Shown: in pieces, positions 6,175-9,015 of the stretch | Layout: every line of letters starts with the position of its first letter | How positions within the stretch are numbered: position 1 is the stretch's first letter | DNA from: JALYOK01 sp031419835 | Lineage (GTDB): Bacteria; Pseudomonadota; Gammaproteobacteria; Burkholderiales; JALYOK01 | DNA length: 9,015 bases | Direction: 5' to 3' | NCBI GenBank assembly: GCA_031419835.1 | Contig: JANOLP010000258.1 | Location: 1 to 9,015, forward strand | Notes under the pieces: generated by a model | Told to the model about the DNA's origin: nothing | Seen by the model: only the letters and a program-made list of their open reading frames with translations | Databases searched by the model: none | Made by a program: the position numbers and the translations under genes

Positions 6175-7077
6175 CTATCTCTTTGGACTGTCAACACTTT
6201 CCACTGGTTCATTTAAGCGCCCGGCGATATCGCCGGTATTTTGCGCGGTCCCTGTGTGTTGCGCACCCAATTTTTCTTCCAAATCGGCGATTTGGTTGAG
6301 CACATTATCGATACGGCTATCGATTTCGGCATAACCTTCGCTGACCACCGTCGGCTCGATTTTTTGCTGTTGAACCGGTTCCGACACGGGCTTGGCTTTT
6401 TGCGGCTGCGGGAATTGCCTTGGCGGCTCGATCTCAAGTTCAGGTTCGTTGTAGATCGGCTCGGCCACATCCGATGTCAGCAACGGCTCGATGCGCTCGT
6501 CGTCGTTGCTGATACCATACGGAACGAATTCACGCTTCTCGCCTGGATAGTGTACAGAATCGTCGGCTTTGTTGACGATGCGCGCCGGAATGCCCACCAC
6601 CGTCGCGCCCGCTGGGACCGCCTTCAATACCACCGCGTTGGAACCGACCTTCGCACCGTCGCCCACGGTAAATGGCCCTAAGACCTTGGCTCCGGCCGCC
6701 ACGATCACCGATCGCCCCAGGGTTGGGTGACGCTTACCTTTGTTCAGCGTCGTGCCGCCCAAGGTCACGCCTTGATAAATCGTGCAATCGTCGCCAACTT
6801 CCGCCGTCTCGCCAATCACCACGCCCATGCCGTGATCGATAAAAACACGTCGGCCCATGATCGCGCCGGGGTGAATTTCGATGCCGGTGAGAAAACGTGC
6901 GAACTGAGAAACCCAGCGGCCGGTCCATTTGAAGTTGGCCAGCCACAGGCCATGAGCGAAACGATGCAACGCGAGCGCATGCACGCCTGGATAAAGCGTC
7001 AAAACTTCGAACGTTGAACGTGCAGCAGGATCGCGCTCCAACACCATCGCGATATCTTCCCGTAATCGTCTAAACAT
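6175..7077 (-). CDS. cysE: Serine O-acetyltransferase with extended C-terminal tail
   Basis: Transfers acetyl from acetyl-CoA to L-serine, giving O-acetylserine, the carbon skeleton for cysteine. Residues 1-170 form a short N-terminal helical part plus the left-handed beta-helix of hexapeptide repeats. Catalytic Asp81-His82 sit in FIDHGMG, His117 in KRHPT, and the GVTLGGT and GAKVGSNAVV signatures follow. The protein lacks the long N-terminal helical domain of E. coli CysE and resembles the Pseudomonas form. About 130 residues follow the catalytic core: a Pro/Gln/Glu-rich linker (roughly 200-245), then a likely short coiled coil near 248-270 and a polar end. The terminus is Ser-Pro-Lys-Arg, not the Ile that docks E. 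coli CysE into CysK. ATG 7077 has AAGGA 8 bases upstream. It lies between trmJ and the iscA-type gene on the same strand. Confidence 0.93.
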   Translation of the reverse strand: MFRRLREDIAMVLERDPAARSTFEVLTLYPGVHALALHRFAHGLWLANFKWTGRWVSQFARFLTGIEIHPGAIMGRRVFIDHGMGVVIGETAEVGDDCTIYQGVTLGGTTLNKGKRHPTLGRSVIVAAGAKVLGPFTVGDGAKVGSNAVVLKAVPAGATVVGIPARIVNKADDSVHYPGEKREFVPYGISNDDERIEPLLTSDVAEPIYNEPELEIEPPRQFPQPQKAKPVSEPVQQQKIEPTVVSEGYAEIDSRIDNVLNQIADLEEKLGAQHTGTAQNTGDIAGRLNEPVESVDSPKR

Positions 7078-7104
7078 CCTTGATTTCCTTGTAGTATTTT
7101 TTCA

Positions 7105-7133
7105 AGTATGGGATAGCTTCGGGATTAATTCAA
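7105..7133 (-). promoter_or_regulatory. Candidate promoter in front of cysE
   Basis: On the minus strand TTGAAT (7133-7128) and CATACT (7110-7105) each match four of six consensus bases with an ideal 17-base spacer, inside the 62-base gap between trmJ and cysE. It could supply cysE and iscA independently of trmJ. An ATACTTGA run beginning in the -10 recalls a half site of IscR type 1 operators, but the second half is not convincing. Confidence 0.35.
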
Positions 7134-7139
7134 CCTATT

Positions 7140-7865
7140 CTAAGGCTTTTTGCGCACTGCGTGCAGAATGCCGCGCAAGATGTTGACTTCTTCTTTTTCC
7201 AAGCGCGCTCGGGCGAAAAGCCGTCTAAGACGCCGCATCAGGCGCTTCGGTTGAGCGGGGTCGAGAAACTCCGTTTCGTACATGACGTCCTCGAGGTGGC
7301 CGTAGAAGCCTTCCACCATCTCGAAGTCGGCTAATGGAAAGGACTTATTCTGCGCGGGTGTCGCGGAAAAAGCCGCCTGGCGCAACTCGTAGGCCGTGAC
7401 TTGAACTGCCGCAGCAAGATTCAGCGAGGAAAAAGTTTCATCTGCGGCGATGTTCGCAAGCAAATGACAGCGATCTAACTCCGCGTTACTCAGGCCAGAC
7501 ATTTCTGTGCCGAATAACACTGCGACCTTGCCATTTTGTGTCTCAGCGATGATAAGAGACGCCGCTTCGCGAACAGAAACCATCTCGTGGGACAAATCGC
7601 GCTTTCGCGCAGTGAGGCCGACAATAAAGGTTGTCCCAGCCAATGCCTCCGCCAACGTGGAACACACTTTCGCATTTGCTAGTGCGTCGTCCGCGCCGGC
7701 CGCCATCGCGGTGGCTTCCGGACCGGGAAAACGATTCGGGTTAATCAGATAAAGCTCGCGCAAACCCATCGTCCGCATCGCCCGCGCCGACGCGCCGACG
7801 TTGCCGGGATGGCTAGTGTGCGACAGCACGACACGGATATTCGCGAGCGGAGAAGTGTCGTTCAT
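7140..7865 (-). CDS. trmJ: tRNA (cytidine/uridine-32-2'-O)-methyltransferase TrmJ
   Basis: SpoU (SPOUT) family enzyme that 2'-O-methylates nucleotide 32 in the anticodon loop of certain tRNAs using S-adenosylmethionine. The 241 residues agree with the family. Motif 1 is HPGNVGASARAMRTMG (residues 19-34) with the catalytic-type Arg28. Motif 2 is FGTEMSGLSNAEL (118-130). Motif 3, SSLNLAAAVQ (146-155), is part of the trefoil knot that binds cofactor. The C-terminal third is helical and basic (RLMRRLRRLFARARLEKEE), as in TrmJ. In E. coli motif 2 reads GRE; here Thr120 replaces that Arg. ATG 7865 is the natural start by homology, although no Shine-Dalgarno is visible. It is first in the leftward unit trmJ-cysE-iscA and divergent from suhB. 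Confidence 0.93.
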   Translation of the reverse strand: MNDTSPLANIRVVLSHTSHPGNVGASARAMRTMGLRELYLINPNRFPGPEATAMAAGADDALANAKVCSTLAEALAGTTFIVGLTARKRDLSHEMVSVREAASLIIAETQNGKVAVLFGTEMSGLSNAELDRCHLLANIAADETFSSLNLAAAVQVTAYELRQAAFSATPAQNKSFPLADFEMVEGFYGHLEDVMYETEFLDPAQPKRLMRRLRRLFARARLEKEEVNILRGILHAVRKKP

Positions 7866-7925
7866 ATTAAAATGCGCGCTGCGTTATTCGATCTTTAATC
7901 ATTGTCCGGCTTAGAAAACACTACC
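7866..7925. promoter_or_regulatory. Divergent intergenic region between trmJ and suhB
   Basis: These 60 bases must hold the start signals of both divergent genes. A tttaat hexamer (7894-7899) could be a -10 for suhB, but no matching -35 is clear, and no Shine-Dalgarno of quality precedes either gene. The segment next to trmJ (7866-7872) is AT-rich. Confidence 0.4.
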
Positions 7926-8738
7926 ATGTCCATGCACCCCATGATGAACACGGCCATCAAGGCCGCGCGCCGCGCAGGCAGCATCATCAACCGCGCCTCG
8001 CTTGACGTCGGCGCGCTCACCATCACTAAAAAACGCCATAACGATTTCGTCTCGGAAGTGGACAAGGCCGCGGAGCAAGCCATCGTCGACATTTTGATGG
8101 AAGCCTATCCGCATCACGGAATTTTAGCAGAGGAAGGCGGCGCGGCCGGCAAAACCGATTCGGAATATCAATGGATCATCGATCCGCTCGACGGCACGAC
8201 GAATTTTTTACACGGCGTGCCGCAATATTGCGTCTCCATCGGCCTAGTGCAAAAAGGCGTGATCACTCAAGCCGTGGTGTACGACACCAACCGCAATGAT
8301 CTTTACACCGCCACCCGCGGCCGCGGCGCCTATTGCAACGACAAACGTTTACGCGTCAGCAAAACATTGCATCTCAAAGACGCGCTAATCAGCACCGGCT
8401 TTCCGTTTCGCGATTTGCAGAACATGGATTCGTATCTCGCGATGTTCCGCTCAGTCACTGAAAAATCCGCCGGCATCCGCCGCCCCGGCGCGGCGGCGTT
8501 GGATTTAGCCTGGGTCGCGAGCGGGCGATTCGACGGCTTCTGGGAAATGGGCCTCGCGCCGTGGGATCTGGCGGCGGGCGCGTTGCTGATTACCGAGTCG
8601 GGCGGCCTGGTCGCCGATCTCGATGGCTCGGAAAATTATATGGAGAGCGGAAATTTGGTTTGTGGATCGCCGAAGGTGTTTGCGCAGTTGCTGCAGGCGG
8701 TGAGTGTGCATGCACCGAAGGCTAAGGCGAAAAAATAG
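7926..8738 (+). CDS. suhB: Inositol-1-monophosphatase family protein SuhB
   Basis: Magnesium-dependent phosphatase that hydrolyses inositol phosphates. In E. coli SuhB also works with Nus factors in rRNA antitermination. The product is 270 residues from ATG 7926, close to E. coli SuhB (267). Metal-site residues are all visible: Glu70 in ILAEEGG, Asp86 and Asp89 in DPLDGTTNF, and Asp214 in APWDLAAG. The IRRPGAAALDLAWVA segment corresponds to the IRR/FRR-x-G-AALDLA motif of the family. The start is uncertain: ATG 7932 (MHPMMN, aligned with the E. coli start) is two codons inside, and TTG 7902 lies eight codons upstream. None has a good Shine-Dalgarno. The lysine-rich end (KAKAKK) is polar and probably disordered. 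The gene is divergent from trmJ, its usual neighbour. Confidence 0.94.
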   Translation: MSMHPMMNTAIKAARRAGSIINRASLDVGALTITKKRHNDFVSEVDKAAEQAIVDILMEAYPHHGILAEEGGAAGKTDSEYQWIIDPLDGTTNFLHGVPQYCVSIGLVQKGVITQAVVYDTNRNDLYTATRGRGAYCNDKRLRVSKTLHLKDALISTGFPFRDLQNMDSYLAMFRSVTEKSAGIRRPGAAALDLAWVASGRFDGFWEMGLAPWDLAAGALLITESGGLVADLDGSENYMESGNLVCGSPKVFAQLLQAVSVHAPKAKAKK

Positions 8739-8776
8739 CGAACCAAAATTACCCACATGGTCATTGCGAGCAGCCT

Positions 8777-8795
8777 GTATCGGCAGCGCCGATAC
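8777..8795 (+). other. Hairpin downstream of suhB
   Basis: gtatcggc (8777-8784) pairs perfectly with gccgatac (8788-8795) over a 3-base loop, 39 bases past the suhB stop. It may protect or end the transcript, but there is no following T-run, so it is not a classical intrinsic terminator. Confidence 0.4.
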
Positions 8796-8840
8796 CGCTC
8801 ACGGACCATGAACCGTCGGCGCTCTTGTTGCCCCATCCCT

Positions 8841-8918
8841 ATGTCATCCTGAGCAACGCGAAGGATCTGCTTTTACGGCACGACAAAAGCAGATCCTTCA
8901 CTGCGTTCAGGATGACAT
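8841..8918. repeat. Inverted repeat element with atgtcatcctga ends
   Basis: Arms 8841-8874 and 8885-8918 (34 bases each) are reverse complements except for an 8-base interior block. Twelve outer bases (atgtcatcctga) and fourteen inner bases (aaggatctgctttt) match exactly around a 10-base loop. Repeats of the gtcatcctga...aaggatct type are scattered in many bacterial genomes. It lies in non-coding DNA after suhB. Confidence 0.8.
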
Positions 8919-8990
8919 GTTAAAGGTGACAATCCCGGTAGGGTTCATGGAAAGGAGCGCATTTCGCGACGAAGCAATCTCGCCTTTTAT

Positions 8991-8996
8991 TTGACA
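8991..8996 (+). promoter_or_regulatory. Perfect -35 hexamer at the window edge
   Basis: ttgaca is a full match to the sigma-70 -35 consensus. With 17-base spacing its -10 would begin at 9014, beyond what can be read, so the promoter cannot be confirmed. It would drive a gene to the right of the window. Confidence 0.25.
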
Positions 8997-9015
8997 CTTA
9001 TTCAAAAACGAGATC

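Noticed and set aside
6135..6212. Longer start for the IscA-type protein (26 extra residues)
   Set aside because: The extra residues have no similarity to IscA proteins and overlap the 3' end of cysE; ATG 6134 has a well-spaced AGG.
7097..7118. Possible IscR binding site upstream of cysE
   Set aside because: Only one ATACTTGA-like half is recognisable; the matching inverted half is absent, so I do not call an operator.
7902..7925. Upstream TTG start for SuhB
   Set aside because: It adds eight residues not found in E. coli SuhB and has no ribosome binding site; ATG 7926 or 7932 fits the family better.
1..9015. CRISPR array, tRNA, rRNA or an intact transposase gene
   Set aside because: Nothing with regularly spaced direct repeats, cloverleaf features or transposase motifs was seen on either strand; the repeats present are inverted pairs.

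Overview
The window looks like chromosomal DNA from a gammaproteobacterium whose order I cannot fix. The best evidence is the right half. There suhB is divergent from a same-strand run trmJ - cysE - iscA-type carrier, which is the gene neighbourhood seen around the isc locus in many Gammaproteobacteria. IscA, CysE (Pseudomonas-like short form with a C-terminal tail), TrmJ and SuhB are all proteobacterial in character. The non-coding gaps are rich in dispersed palindromic repeats, so the genome probably carries many such elements.

Layout, left to right. (1) 1-162 is a long imperfect palindrome with perfect 20-bp ends, probably a small non-autonomous mobile element. (2) 163-287 is a leader with two hairpins and a candidate promoter. 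(3) 291-4055 (+) is a very large membrane protein of about 1254 residues. It has four peptidoglycan-binding-like repeats, then a patatin-type phospholipase whose nucleophile half and aspartate half are separated by about ten membrane segments. This is the least ordinary gene here. (4) 4056-4467 lies between convergent genes and holds two unrelated inverted-repeat elements. (5) 4468-5598 (-) is an ArgE/DapE-family M20 deacylase with its own promoter. (6) 5755-5784 is a strong terminator closing the next transcription unit. (7) 5802-6134 (-) is the IscA-type Fe-S carrier, 6175-7077 (-) CysE with a long C-terminal tail, and 7140-7865 (-) TrmJ. (8) 7926-8738 (+) is SuhB. (9) 8739-9015 is non-coding and holds further repeats.

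How the genes fit together. trmJ, cysE and the IscA-type gene probably form one transcription unit read leftwards to the terminator, with a possible second promoter before cysE. CysE makes O-acetylserine for cysteine, the sulfur source for Fe-S clusters, and the IscA-type carrier delivers clusters. iscR, iscS and iscU, which commonly lie between cysE and iscA in relatives, are absent here. TrmJ (tRNA position 32 methylation) and SuhB (inositol monophosphatase fold, rRNA antitermination partner in E. coli) are the usual neighbours. The patatin-like gene stands alone; nothing around it in this window reveals its partner or substrate. I saw no tRNA, rRNA, CRISPR array or transposase gene.
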